Shown here: positions 35,235-45,007 of the stretch, piece by piece | How positions within the stretch are numbered: the first letter of the stretch is position 1 | Layout of the letters: every line of letters starts with the position of its first letter | Source of the DNA: Planctomycetaceae bacterium | Lineage (GTDB): Bacteria > Planctomycetota > Planctomycetia > Pirellulales > Pirellulaceae | Reading direction: 5' to 3' | Assembly: GCA_024225195.1 (NCBI GenBank) | Contig: JAAEMV010000078.1 | Coordinates: forward strand, 1 to 64,000 | Length of the DNA stretch: 64,000 nt | The notes under the pieces: model-generated | Seen by the model: only the letters and a program-made list of their open reading frames with translations | Databases searched by the model: none | What the model was told of the DNA's origin: nothing | Position numbers and translations under genes: made by a program

Positions 35235-35639
35235 ATGTTTCAGCAGTTGGCCTTGCAGTCGATATTTGTCCGGTTGATTTTTCTGACGGTTGTCGAGTTG
35301 CTGGCGGGCGTTGTGGCGATCTCGGTTTGTTGGTTTTTGGAAATCAACGTTTTCACGGGGTTTTTGGCGCTCGGTGTTTGTCTCGTTTCGACGCTTGCGG
35401 CTCATGTTGCAAGTGAGTATCCGAGGGGACACGAGTTGTTAATGGCTCGCATGGCAATGCAGATGGCCATTCGGGTGAGTATTCCCGGGCTGGTTGCGGT
35501 TTGGGGAATTTATTTGAAGGATCCGCCGCTCGATTTGAGTTTGGTTTTTTATATAATTTTCTTTTATTTCGTGGGTATGATCGCGGACGTTCAGGTTGCT
35601 TTAAAGAAACTTGGTCCAGATGGTGCTAGCGAAGATTAG
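35235..35639 (+). CDS. atpI: ATP synthase subunit I-like membrane protein
   Basis: A 134-residue protein with about four membrane helices and a polar C-terminus. Sequence identity to AtpI is not obvious to me by eye. The call rests on its place between atpZ and atpB, its size, its helix pattern and the C-terminal charged segment (VQVALKKLGPDG). AtpI-type proteins help to assemble the c ring. Start ATG 35235 is close behind atpZ. Confidence 0.68.
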   Translation: MFQQLALQSIFVRLIFLTVVELLAGVVAISVCWFLEINVFTGFLALGVCLVSTLAAHVASEYPRGHELLMARMAMQMAIRVSIPGLVAVWGIYLKDPPLDLSLVFYIIFFYFVGMIADVQVALKKLGPDGASED

Positions 35640-35700
35640 ATTTCTGGATAAACTAATTCGGCGCAAGTCAAAGTAGAAATTAATAGGCAGTTGCTGCTCG

Positions 35701-36891
35701 ATGAAAAATAACAGCTTACGCTCGAACGTTGCTCCTCAGGATGACGAACAACAAACGTCTCCAGAGTCGCATGGGCATGACGATAGTGACGCAGGCCACG
35801 CTGATGGCGGTCACGATAAAGACGGGCATGATCACGACGAAGACGGGCACGACCACGACGAAGATGGTCACGATCACGACGAAGATGGTCATGGTCACGA
35901 CGAAGATGGTCACGGTCATGGTGGCGATATGGCGACTACGGACCAGTGGAATGACGGCGTAGACCTCGCGATGGGGTATTATTTGAGCCCAGACAGTCTC
36001 ATTGGTCACGTTCAGGACTCGGATCACTTTGAGTTGCCGGCCTTTCCGCCTTGGGGCGAGGGTATGTCAAAGGGCAAGTTGTCCATCCCGCAGCTTTCCC
36101 CGTACACCGACGGCAGTCCGATGATGGGTGAAAATGGTTCTGTTTGGGCTTATCAGAAAAATGATTTTGTTGGTCCTGTCACTTTCCAACCGACCAAGTT
36201 CGTTGTGTTGGAGTTGATCGGGGCGTTGATCGTAGCGGCAATCTTTATTCCTTACGCGAAGCGAATCAAAAGCGGGAATCGGCCGGTTGGTCGTTTCTGG
36301 AATGTGATTGACGTCATGGTTTGTTACATTAGGGATGAGGTTGCTGTTCCAGGGATTGGTTCTGCGGACGCCAAGCGGTTTTTGCCTTTTATTTGGACGA
36401 TTTTCTTCTTTGTGCTTACCTTGAATCTTTTGGGGATGGTGCCAGGATTGGGGGCGGCGACTGGTTCAATATCAGTGACGGCGGCTCTGGCCATTTCGGT
36501 GTTCTTCGTTGTGATGGCGACCGGCATTAAGAAGATGGGGTTTGCGGGATTTGTAAAAGCTCAGGCACCCCACCTCGACATCAACCCAGTTGTGAAGATA
36601 ATCCTCGTTCCGATGATTTGGGGTATCGAGGTTTTTGGCTTGTTTATCAAGCACGCTGTCTTGGCGGTTCGATTGTTTGCGAACATGTTTGCCGGCCACT
36701 TGGTAGTCGGCGTTTTTGTCGCCTTTATTGGCGTGACGTGGCACACCCAGTTGATTTGGGGTGTAGGTCCGGCGGTAATCATCGCCACGATTGCAGTCAA
36801 CGTCCTCGAATTGTTGGTGGCTTTCATTCAGGCTTACGTGTTTGCGTTTTTGACTTCGTTGTTTATCGGTGCGGCAATTCATCCTCACTGA
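35701..36891 (+). CDS. atpB: ATP synthase subunit a with Asp/His-rich N-terminal repeat
   Basis: A 396-residue F0 subunit a, longer than the usual 240-280. The membrane part (from about 165) is normal, with the essential arginine in LAVRLFANMFAGHLVVG and the C-terminal VNVLELLVAFIQAYVF. The extra N-terminus contains residues about 20-80 with tandem DGHDHDE units, so it is very acidic and histidine-rich. Where this tail lies (periplasm or cytoplasm) depends on topology, which I cannot settle. Subunit a forms the proton half-channels. It follows atpI by 61 bases. A metal-binding role for the tail is inference. Confidence 0.92.
   Translation: MKNNSLRSNVAPQDDEQQTSPESHGHDDSDAGHADGGHDKDGHDHDEDGHDHDEDGHDHDEDGHGHDEDGHGHGGDMATTDQWNDGVDLAMGYYLSPDSLIGHVQDSDHFELPAFPPWGEGMSKGKLSIPQLSPYTDGSPMMGENGSVWAYQKNDFVGPVTFQPTKFVVLELIGALIVAAIFIPYAKRIKSGNRPVGRFWNVIDVMVCYIRDEVAVPGIGSADAKRFLPFIWTIFFFVLTLNLLGMVPGLGAATGSISVTAALAISVFFVVMATGIKKMGFAGFVKAQAPHLDINPVVKIILVPMIWGIEVFGLFIKHAVLAVRLFANMFAGHLVVGVFVAFIGVTWHTQLIWGVGPAVIIATIAVNVLELLVAFIQAYVFAFLTSLFIGAAIHPH
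35821..35925 (+). repeat. 5 x 21-bp tandem repeat inside atpB (DGHDHDE)
   Basis: Five 21-bp units in a row, each close to GATGGTCACGATCACGACGAA, encoding DGHDHDE or DGHGHDE. The last unit has changed to DGHGHGG. Similarity at DNA level indicates recent duplication in frame. Confidence 0.9.
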
Positions 36892-36942
36892 TTTGAATAT
36901 TTTAGAAAATTTTGTTGCTCTTTGAATTTGGAGAACTTTTGA

Positions 36943-37257
36943 ATGTATAGGTTTTTGTTTGCGTTAGTGTTCGTTATGGGGGGTTTCCTCTTCTGTTCGC
37001 CAACTTTCGCACAAGAAGGTGGTTTTGCTGGCGATTTGTTGTTGGGCCAAGGCGTTGAATGGAAGTTCAAGGCCATTGGTGCTGGACTGGCCGTAATTGG
37101 TGCCGCTCTTGGAATTGGAAAAATCGGTGGTGCGGCTTGTGAAAGCATCGCACGACAGCCTGAGATGGCATCAAGCGTTCAGAGCGCTGGTATTATCTTT
37201 GCTGCTCTTATTGAAGGTGCTGCTTTTGCTGCCATCCTTCTTTGTCTTGTATTCTAA
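36943..37257 (+). CDS. atpE: ATP synthase subunit c (with leader-like N-terminus)
   Basis: A 104-residue c subunit, about 25-30 residues longer than usual. The first 24 residues look like a cleavable signal peptide (FLFALVFVMGGFLFCSPTFAQ, an A-x-A-like end). Then follow the two helices, with the loop ARQPE and the ion-binding glutamate in ALIEGAAF. The residue after that glutamate is Gly and the usual Na+-site Gln is Ile, so it is probably proton-driven. It follows GGAG nine bases upstream. Rotor ring in the inner membrane. Confidence 0.95.
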   Translation: MYRFLFALVFVMGGFLFCSPTFAQEGGFAGDLLLGQGVEWKFKAIGAGLAVIGAALGIGKIGGAACESIARQPEMASSVQSAGIIFAALIEGAAFAAILLCLVF

Positions 37258-37347
37258 ATCTTGGGTATTGGCTCAAAAGCCTGTTGTGTGTTTTTGAGCA
37301 GACCTGAGGTAGTTGTTCAGTTTGATTTTCTTACTTGGTGAAGAGTG

Positions 37348-37890
37348 ATGATGTTGAACCAAAGTCTAGCAGGCTTGATTGCTTCTGGGGCGGCCAGCCC
37401 TCCCTTGGAGCTTAGAGTCGATACGCTAATTTTCTCTCTCTTAATCCTTGCCGGGCTTTTGGCAGTGCTGTTCAAGTTTGCTTGGACGCCTATTGTCGAG
37501 GGTTTGGACGCGCGTGAAAAGCGGATGGTGGATGACATCGAAGCCGCCCGGATCGCAAAAGAGCAGGCGGAGGCACAGCTCACCGCCTATCAAGAAAAGA
37601 TGGCTGGTGCAGACGGAGAGGCGTCGGCTTTAATTGCCGAGGCGAAATCAACAGCAAACGACGCGAAAGAGAAGATCATGGCGGAGGCGGCAGCCGAAGC
37701 TCAGAAAACTCGAGAGCGTGCGTTGGCTGAGATTGAAGCGGCGAAAACCGCTGCAGTTCGGGATTTGGCGGAATCGAGTGTGGACTCGGCCGTCAGTCTG
37801 GCTGGCAGTATCGTAGGGCGATCGCTCGACAAATCGGATCATTCCGCTTTGATTGAGAAGTCTCTCGAGCAGTTCACCACCGGGGCATAG
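37348..37890 (+). CDS. atpF: ATP synthase subunit b
   Basis: A 180-residue b subunit. A membrane helix near residues 25-48 (LIFSLLILAGLLAVLFKF) is followed by a long, Ala/Glu/Lys-rich helix that forms the peripheral stalk dimer (EAARIAKEQAEAQL onward). The start may be GTG 37345, ATG 37348 or ATG 37351; there is no decisive ribosome site. Its place between atpE and atpH confirms the assignment. Confidence 0.93.
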   Translation: MMLNQSLAGLIASGAASPPLELRVDTLIFSLLILAGLLAVLFKFAWTPIVEGLDAREKRMVDDIEAARIAKEQAEAQLTAYQEKMAGADGEASALIAEAKSTANDAKEKIMAEAAAEAQKTRERALAEIEAAKTAAVRDLAESSVDSAVSLAGSIVGRSLDKSDHSALIEKSLEQFTTGA

Positions 37891-37934
37891 TTGCCGTTTA
37901 GATCAATCAACGACTGATTAGGTAGTCACTTTCG

Positions 37935-38555
37935 ATGGTAGAAGCGAAACAACCGACGGTTTTCGATAGCGACCAACAGCAGTTGGGCGACGTGTATGCT
38001 CGGGCGCTCTTGGCGTTCGCAGCAGATGCTGGGAATGTTGACCAACTGGTCGATGAGCTTGGTGAAGTCGTCGAAGCGATAAACGGTGTTGCAGGGTTGC
38101 GGGATGCCTTAGAGTCTCCGAGGGTCGGAGTGGAATCTAAAGTGGATCTGCTCGATAAGGCATTTGCCGGAAAAGTCGAAAAAGGCTTGCTGCACTTCCT
38201 CAAGGTTGTGGGTAACAAAGGTCGTTTTGACTGTCTCGGTGCAATTGCTTCGTCAGCGAAAACTTTGCGTGATGAGATGTCGGGTCGTGTTCAAGCGGTT
38301 GTGACATCGGCGTCTCCAATGGACAGTGAGGTGGTCGGGCGAATCACGGACCAGTTGTCCAAGACACTTGGTAAAGATGTCAGCCTTCAGGTTTTAGTCG
38401 ATCCTGAAATACTTGGCGGAATTGTAGTGCGGGTGGGTGATACGGTTTATGACGGAAGTGTTGTAAACCAGTTGTCTCAGGTTCGGGCGCGAGCGGTTAA
38501 GCGTGCTTCGGATGCCATTCGTGAAAAATTGGATCGCTTCACGACGTCAGAATAA
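37935..38555 (+). CDS. atpH: ATP synthase subunit delta
   Basis: A 206-residue delta subunit with the helical N-terminal domain (GDVYARALLAFAADAGN, KVDLLDKAFAGKV) and the C-terminal block LQVLVDPEILGGIVVRVGDTVYDGSV that is typical of the family. It ties F1 to the b stalk. It is some 30 residues longer than E. coli AtpH. Gap of 44 bases to atpF. Confidence 0.95.
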   Translation: MVEAKQPTVFDSDQQQLGDVYARALLAFAADAGNVDQLVDELGEVVEAINGVAGLRDALESPRVGVESKVDLLDKAFAGKVEKGLLHFLKVVGNKGRFDCLGAIASSAKTLRDEMSGRVQAVVTSASPMDSEVVGRITDQLSKTLGKDVSLQVLVDPEILGGIVVRVGDTVYDGSVVNQLSQVRARAVKRASDAIREKLDRFTTSE

Positions 38556-38655
38556 TGACTGAGTAGATCCTGAGGCTTTAAAAAATAAAACAAACTTCAA
38601 TTGGTTGAAGCAAGGATGGCCGAGAGGTTGTCTTTTAAAAATAACGAGGAAATCA

Positions 38656-40182
38656 ATGAAAATCAGTGCTGACGAAATCGCCTCGGTGATTCAACAGGAA
38701 ATCACTAACTTTGAGAGCGAGATTGATGTTCGCGAAGTAGGAACCGTGCTGGAAGTCGGCGACGGTATTGCCCGTGTTCATGGCCTTACGAATGTTGCCG
38801 CCGGTGAGATGGTTGAATTCCCTGGGGGAATCATTGGTCTTGCGTTTAACCTCGAAGAGAACTCGGTCGGTATCATCATTCTTGGTGATTACCTTAAGAT
38901 CAATGAAGGTGACCAGGTTAAGTCGTTGGGAACCTTGCTCTCCGTTCCGGTTGGTGATGCGGTTGTCGGTCGCGTTGTTGATCCTCTTGGAAATCCTCTC
39001 GATGGAAAAGGGCCTGTCAATTCAGATGCGACACGTCCTGTTGAGATCATTGCGGCGGGTGTTGCTGAGCGAAAGCCGGTAACCGAGTCGATGCCAACCG
39101 GTATTAAAGCGGTTGATGCGATGACCCCGGTTGGTCGCGGACAACGCGAATTGATCATTGGCGATCGTAAGACCGGTAAGACGGCCATCGGTATTGATGC
39201 GATCATCAACCAAAAAGGGACTGGCGTTCAATGTTTCTACATTGCTGTCGGTCAGAAGGATTCGTCGGTTGCAGGCGTAATCAAAGAGCTTGAAGAGAAC
39301 GGAGCCATGGACTACACCACGGTGATCGTCTCTGGTGCAAGTTCACCCGCACCAATGCAGTACATCGCTCCTTATGCTGGAACGGCAATGGCGGAGCATT
39401 TCATGTACGCTGGCGGTCATTGCTTGGTTGTCTACGATGACCTTTCGAAGCAGGCGGTTGCTTATCGCGAACTTTCTTTGCTAATGCGGCGTCCTCCGGG
39501 ACGTGAAGCCTACCCGGGCGACGTGTTTTACTGTCACTCTCGTTTGTTAGAGCGGAGTGTAAAGCTCAGCGACGAACTGGGTGGTGGTTCAATCACATCG
39601 CTTCCAATTATTGAAACACAAGAAGGCGAAGTTTCCGCCTACATTCCAACCAACGTAATTTCGATTACCGACGGTCAGATTTACCTTCAGCCCGACTTGT
39701 TCTTCTCGGGTGTTCGACCTGCGATGAACGCCGGTATTTCGGTTTCCCGTGTTGGAGGTAATGCCCAGGTTTCAGCGATGAAAAATGTGGCGGGTGGTTT
39801 GCGTCTCCAGTTGGCGGCTTTCCGAGCGTTGGAAGCGTTTGCTCAGTTGGGAACGGATCTCGACGCGGCGACTCAAGCTGACCTAGACCGTGGATATCGC
39901 ATGGTCGAATTGCTGAAGCAGCCACAATACAAACCGCTTCATGTTTGTGACCAGATTATGGTTATTTACGCGGGTACTTCTGGAAAGCTGGACGGCGTTG
40001 CTGTGGCTGACGTTCGCCGGTGGGAAGAAGAGTTCCTGGATTACATCCACACGAAAAAACAAAATGTTTGGGATAGCCTGGACGAAAATAAAGATGTCAG
40101 CGCTGTGATGAAAAAGGCTGACAATGAGGTCACCCAAATGGTGGTCGCTGCCATCGACGAATTTAATCAATCGTTTAAGTAG
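38656..40182 (+). CDS. atpA: ATP synthase subunit alpha
   Basis: A 508-residue alpha subunit of the usual length. The nucleotide loop is [11 protein letters not shown], with ICxxQKDS-like [12 protein letters not shown] and the C-terminal signature [18 protein letters not shown] chose ATG 38656 (MKISADEI), with GAGG ahead of it, over the track start 38605. Non-catalytic nucleotide site of F1. The 149-base gap after it, before atpG, is the largest in the operon's second half. Confidence 0.98.
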   Translation: MKISADEIASVIQQEITNFESEIDVREVGTVLEVGDGIARVHGLTNVAAGEMVEFPGGIIGLAFNLEENSVGIIILGDYLKINEGDQVKSLGTLLSVPVGDAVVGRVVDPLGNPLDGKGPVNSDATRPVEIIAAGVAERKPVTESMPTGIKAVDAMTPVGRGQRELIIGDRKTGKTAIGIDAIINQKGTGVQCFYIAVGQKDSSVAGVIKELEENGAMDYTTVIVSGASSPAPMQYIAPYAGTAMAEHFMYAGGHCLVVYDDLSKQAVAYRELSLLMRRPPGREAYPGDVFYCHSRLLERSVKLSDELGGGSITSLPIIETQEGEVSAYIPTNVISITDGQIYLQPDLFFSGVRPAMNAGISVSRVGGNAQVSAMKNVAGGLRLQLAAFRALEAFAQLGTDLDAATQADLDRGYRMVELLKQPQYKPLHVCDQIMVIYAGTSGKLDGVAVADVRRWEEEFLDYIHTKKQNVWDSLDENKDVSAVMKKADNEVTQMVVAAIDEFNQSFK

Positions 40183-40331
40183 TGCAGAGGTTCTCAGGTT
40201 GCTCCGAGGAGTCACTTGAGCCGACCTCTGGTTAACTAAGAAGTAAGGCACGAAGGAAGGACGGAAACTGAAGGTTAGAAATCGAGCTCGATCACGAGCT
40301 GCAGACAACCGGAAATTTCCCATAAATATAA

Positions 40332-41225
40332 ATGGCCAACGCCCGAGCACTTGATAAACGTCGCAAGTCGATCCGTAATATTAAAAAGATTACGAGAACG
40401 ATGGAGTTGATTGCGACTGCAAGATTTAAAAAAGCGATGGATCGTGCGACCTCGGCAAGTGATTACACGAAACGTATCACTTCTGTTGTCGCTGATTTGG
40501 CACGTGCTGGTCTTGAGGTTTCGCATCCGCTGTTGGAAGCGCCTGAGGAAACGAAATCCGCCACGCTGTTGGTGTTGACTGGAAATCGAGGTCTTTGCGG
40601 CGGTTACAATGGAAACGCAATTCGTCTTGGTGCAAAGACCTTCGAAGCGCTGTCGAGTGAGATCGGAAACGTTAGCCTCGAGGTAAGTGGCAAGCGAGGG
40701 ATTTCGGGTTTTAATTTCCGTGACATGGCAGTGGCTGAGTCGTTTACAAATTTCGACGACCAACCGTTATACGCTGAAGTTGAAATGATCGCCAACCGGT
40801 ATCTTCGAGCCTACGCTGAAGGAACCTTAGATCGGCTTGACGTAACCTATACAAAATTTATCTCTGTCGCGAAGCAAGAAATTGTCAACGAGACCTTGCT
40901 GCCGTTAGGGAAAATTGAAGGTGCGGAGGTGGTGGACGATGATTCGGAGGCTTCTGGTAAGACGTCGCTTTACGAGTTCGTGCCTTCGGCAGAGAGTATT
41001 TTAGAAGAGGTCGTCCCAACAAGTTTTAAGATTAAGTTATTTAAGTGCTTTCTCGATGCGGCAGTCAGCGAGCAGGTTGCTCGAATGGTGGCGATGAAGA
41101 GTGCAACTGAAAATGCAAATGACATGATCAAGATGCTTTCAAGAACTTACAACCGTGCTCGACAATCCCAGATTACGGGTGAGATCATGGAAGTCATTGG
41201 TGGTGTCGAGGCGTTAGAGGGATAG
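40332..41225 (+). CDS. atpG: ATP synthase subunit gamma
   Basis: A 297-residue gamma subunit, forming the central shaft. Conserved ends are present: NARALDKRRKSIRNIKKITRTMELIATARFKKA at the start and VARMVAMKSATENANDMI near the end. The middle has LTGNRGLCGGYN. Slightly longer than E. coli (287). Start ATG 40332 has an AT-rich context without a clear ribosome site. Confidence 0.97.
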   Translation: MANARALDKRRKSIRNIKKITRTMELIATARFKKAMDRATSASDYTKRITSVVADLARAGLEVSHPLLEAPEETKSATLLVLTGNRGLCGGYNGNAIRLGAKTFEALSSEIGNVSLEVSGKRGISGFNFRDMAVAESFTNFDDQPLYAEVEMIANRYLRAYAEGTLDRLDVTYTKFISVAKQEIVNETLLPLGKIEGAEVVDDDSEASGKTSLYEFVPSAESILEEVVPTSFKIKLFKCFLDAAVSEQVARMVAMKSATENANDMIKMLSRTYNRARQSQITGEIMEVIGGVEALEG

Positions 41226-41291
41226 ATAAAGAGAATGTGAGTCGGTGCTTCGACTTGCTGAGTATAGAAGCTAAATCAAACTGAAAATTGA

Positions 41292-42743
<1,452 letters not shown>

Positions 42744-42852
42744 TTTTGAGGGCAGCCGATCGAAAGACTTGGCTGCTTCTCGGTTTTGTTCGTTGAGCGG
42801 TAGATTGAGTCCGGCTTTTTAAAAAGTTTTCGTGCGTATTTAGAGCAATGTT

Positions 42853-43248
42853 ATGGCACAGATACAACTTGTAATCGTCACACCTGAAAAAACGACGCTT
42901 GATCAGATGGTCGATGCTGTGACACTCACGCTCTTCGATGGCGAAGCTGGTTTTTTACCGGGGCACGCCCCGATGATTGGTAGACTCGGACCGGGTGAAC
43001 TTCGGGCACGCGTTGGTTCTGAGGAATCGAGATATTACGTTGAGGGCGGCAACGTCCAGGTTGAGAACAACGTGGTTTCGGTTTTGACAGGTCAAAGCAT
43101 GGACGTCGCTGAGATTGATCTTGCGGCGGCGAAGGCAGCACTTGAGGCCGCTGAGGCGGAATCGGCGTCATCACCAGCGTTGGCTGAAATGAAGCAAAAG
43201 GCGATCGCTCAGGCTCAGGCGAAGATTCGAATCGCATCCAAAGCCTAA
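42853..43248 (+). CDS. atpC: ATP synthase subunit epsilon
   Basis: A 131-residue epsilon subunit. The N-terminal beta sandwich has LTLFDGEAGFLPGHAPMIGRLGPGEL and the C-terminal helical hairpin is ALEAAEAESASSPALAEMK onward. It couples shaft and c ring and can inhibit hydrolysis. Last gene of the operon; only 16 bases separate it from the convergent SGNH gene, and no hairpin is visible there. Confidence 0.95.
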   Translation: MAQIQLVIVTPEKTTLDQMVDAVTLTLFDGEAGFLPGHAPMIGRLGPGELRARVGSEESRYYVEGGNVQVENNVVSVLTGQSMDVAEIDLAAAKAALEAAEAESASSPALAEMKQKAIAQAQAKIRIASKA

Positions 43249-43264
43249 GCTTTCGGTTGGTCAG

Positions 43265-43975
43265 TTACTTCGAAGTTTTCTTGGCATTCTCAAGGCAACC
43301 GGACTGGCGGAAACTGTCGGTTAGCACCTCATTCCACAGGATGTATCCAGTGACGTTGAGGTGAAGGTTATCTTTAGCGAACAACTCGGGCCGAGGTTTT
43401 TGGTCGGCTCCCATCATCGGCTGATCGATATCGACAAAGAAGAGTTGATCATCTGCCTCGCAGTAAGATTTAATAAGTTCGTTAGTCTTTCTCATTTGTG
43501 TTACTCGTTTCCACCGCTTGATGCTGGGCTTGATCGCTACAAAATGGATTTTGGTTGACGGTAGCTTTTTTCGAACGATGGCTACGAATTCAGCAAAATC
43601 AGCGAATACTCGTTGAGGAGATTTTCCAGCGTTGATGTCATTGTCGCCTGCATACATAACAATCGACTGAGGTTCGTAGTTGAGAACAATTCGGTCGAGG
43701 AATTGAACGGAGTCGGCGAGTTCCGACCCTCCAAATCCGCGATTGATGGTCACTAAGTTTGGAAAAGATTTGCTTAGGTTCCACAGGCGAATGCTGGAAC
43801 TGCCAACGAACAAAATGGCGTTTTTAGGTGGCATTTTCTTCTTGTCAGCGGCTTCAAATTTGGCGATGTCAGCCTGCCATTGCGATGAGTCGTGAGGGTC
43901 CTGTGGCTCCGACTGTGCGACGGCGTAATGCGTTAGTGCCAGAGTGAGGAATATGGCAACTAGGTTTTTCTTCAT
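43265..43975 (-). CDS. Secreted SGNH/GDSL hydrolase
   Basis: A 236-residue protein. A signal peptide (KKNLVAIFLTLALTHYAVAQ) is followed by the SGNH blocks: LFVGSSSIRLWNL (Ser), NRGFGGSELAD (Gly), MYAGDNDIN (Asn) and DNLHLN (Asp, His). It is probably an esterase acting on sugar esters or lipids outside the cytoplasm, but the substrate is unknown. It faces atpC and does not belong to that operon. Confidence 0.88.
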   Translation of the reverse strand: MKKNLVAIFLTLALTHYAVAQSEPQDPHDSSQWQADIAKFEAADKKKMPPKNAILFVGSSSIRLWNLSKSFPNLVTINRGFGGSELADSVQFLDRIVLNYEPQSIVMYAGDNDINAGKSPQRVFADFAEFVAIVRKKLPSTKIHFVAIKPSIKRWKRVTQMRKTNELIKSYCEADDQLFFVDIDQPMMGADQKPRPELFAKDNLHLNVTGYILWNEVLTDSFRQSGCLENAKKTSK

Positions 43976-44093
43976 CGGTGTTGTCAGTCTTGGGTCAATG
44001 GAAATGGGCAGCGTTTAAGGGAGTTCACTGAATCCTTGGGGTGGCATCATAGATTATAAAGTGGTAACTGAAACCGCCCCAAGAAAAAAAGAG

Positions 44094-44933
44094 TTAGGTC
44101 CCTGGCTGTTGGAAATCGGCGTGCTGAGAAACTATTTCCAGGATCAGTGGGTGGAGTTTTGAATTGGTGGCCAGAACTGAACTTTTCTCCAACGGGAGAG
44201 TTGTTCCTTTGCAAGTAGTAACGGTACCTCCAGCTTCTTCGACAAATAATCGGGCGGCTGCGAAATCCCAAGGGGAGAGCTCGTATTCAAAGTAGCCGCC
44301 GAATCGACCAAGGCCAACTTGGACAAGATCAAGTGCGGCCGTTCCAAACCTGCGAATTCCATGAATCTTTTGGTGAAAGAGCGCTTCGACGGCATTGAGC
44401 GTGGCTTTCATCATGGCTCCGCGATCGTAGTAAAATCCTACGGCAATCATCGTGTTTTCAAGGGACTGATGTTGGTTGACGGAAACCGGATTGGCATTCC
44501 AGTACGAACCCTTCCCGCGCTGAGTGGTAAAGAGGTCGCCGTTGGTCGGATTAAGAATCACGCCACATTGGGCGACTCCCTTCCGGTAGTAGGCGATTGA
44601 GATTGCGAAATGAGGGATGCCGTGCGCGAAATTGTTCGTTCCATCGAGCGGATCGATTACCCAAAGATGTTCGCTCTCGAGCGTCGCTGTGTGTTCTTCT
44701 TCTGCTAGGAACTGGTGATCAGGTAATTCTCTTCGAATGTCATCTACAATCGCCCGCTCTGCTTCGATATCAGCCTTGGTGACAACTCCTTGAAATTCTT
44801 CGTTTGTATATTTTGTGCGAATTTCTGCCGACGCAAGGTCTGAGAAATAAGATGACAGTATCTGTTCGGCTTTTCTTGCGGCATTGATTGCTACTGTCAA
44901 CTCAGACGAGGGTGTCATGTTTTCAGAGGTCAT
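44094..44933 (-). CDS. suhB: Inositol-1-monophosphatase family protein
   Basis: A 279-residue phosphatase. The metal motifs are AEEEHTA, WVIDPLDGTNNFAHGIP and SPWDFAAARLFVEEAGG, all as in inositol monophosphatase/SuhB. It needs Mg2+ and removes phosphate from inositol phosphates or other small molecules. Two ATGs (44933 and 44918) are possible, neither with a strong ribosome site. Downstream on the same strand is the SGNH gene, 118 bases away. SuhB versus other family members cannot be fully told apart. Confidence 0.87.
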   Translation of the reverse strand: MTSENMTPSSELTVAINAARKAEQILSSYFSDLASAEIRTKYTNEEFQGVVTKADIEAERAIVDDIRRELPDHQFLAEEEHTATLESEHLWVIDPLDGTNNFAHGIPHFAISIAYYRKGVAQCGVILNPTNGDLFTTQRGKGSYWNANPVSVNQHQSLENTMIAVGFYYDRGAMMKATLNAVEALFHQKIHGIRRFGTAALDLVQVGLGRFGGYFEYELSPWDFAAARLFVEEAGGTVTTCKGTTLPLEKSSVLATNSKLHPLILEIVSQHADFQQPGT

Positions 44934-45007
44934 GTTTGTGGAGGTCTTGTTTGTGATAGTGTTTAGGTGACGCGAATTTAATAGGTAATGCTTCAGCTTT
45001 GTGGCAG

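Noticed and set aside
36943-37257. Sodium-type c subunit
   Set aside because: Aligning on ARQPE and the essential Glu, the Na+-site Gln and Ser are Ile and Gly here, so a proton type is more likely.
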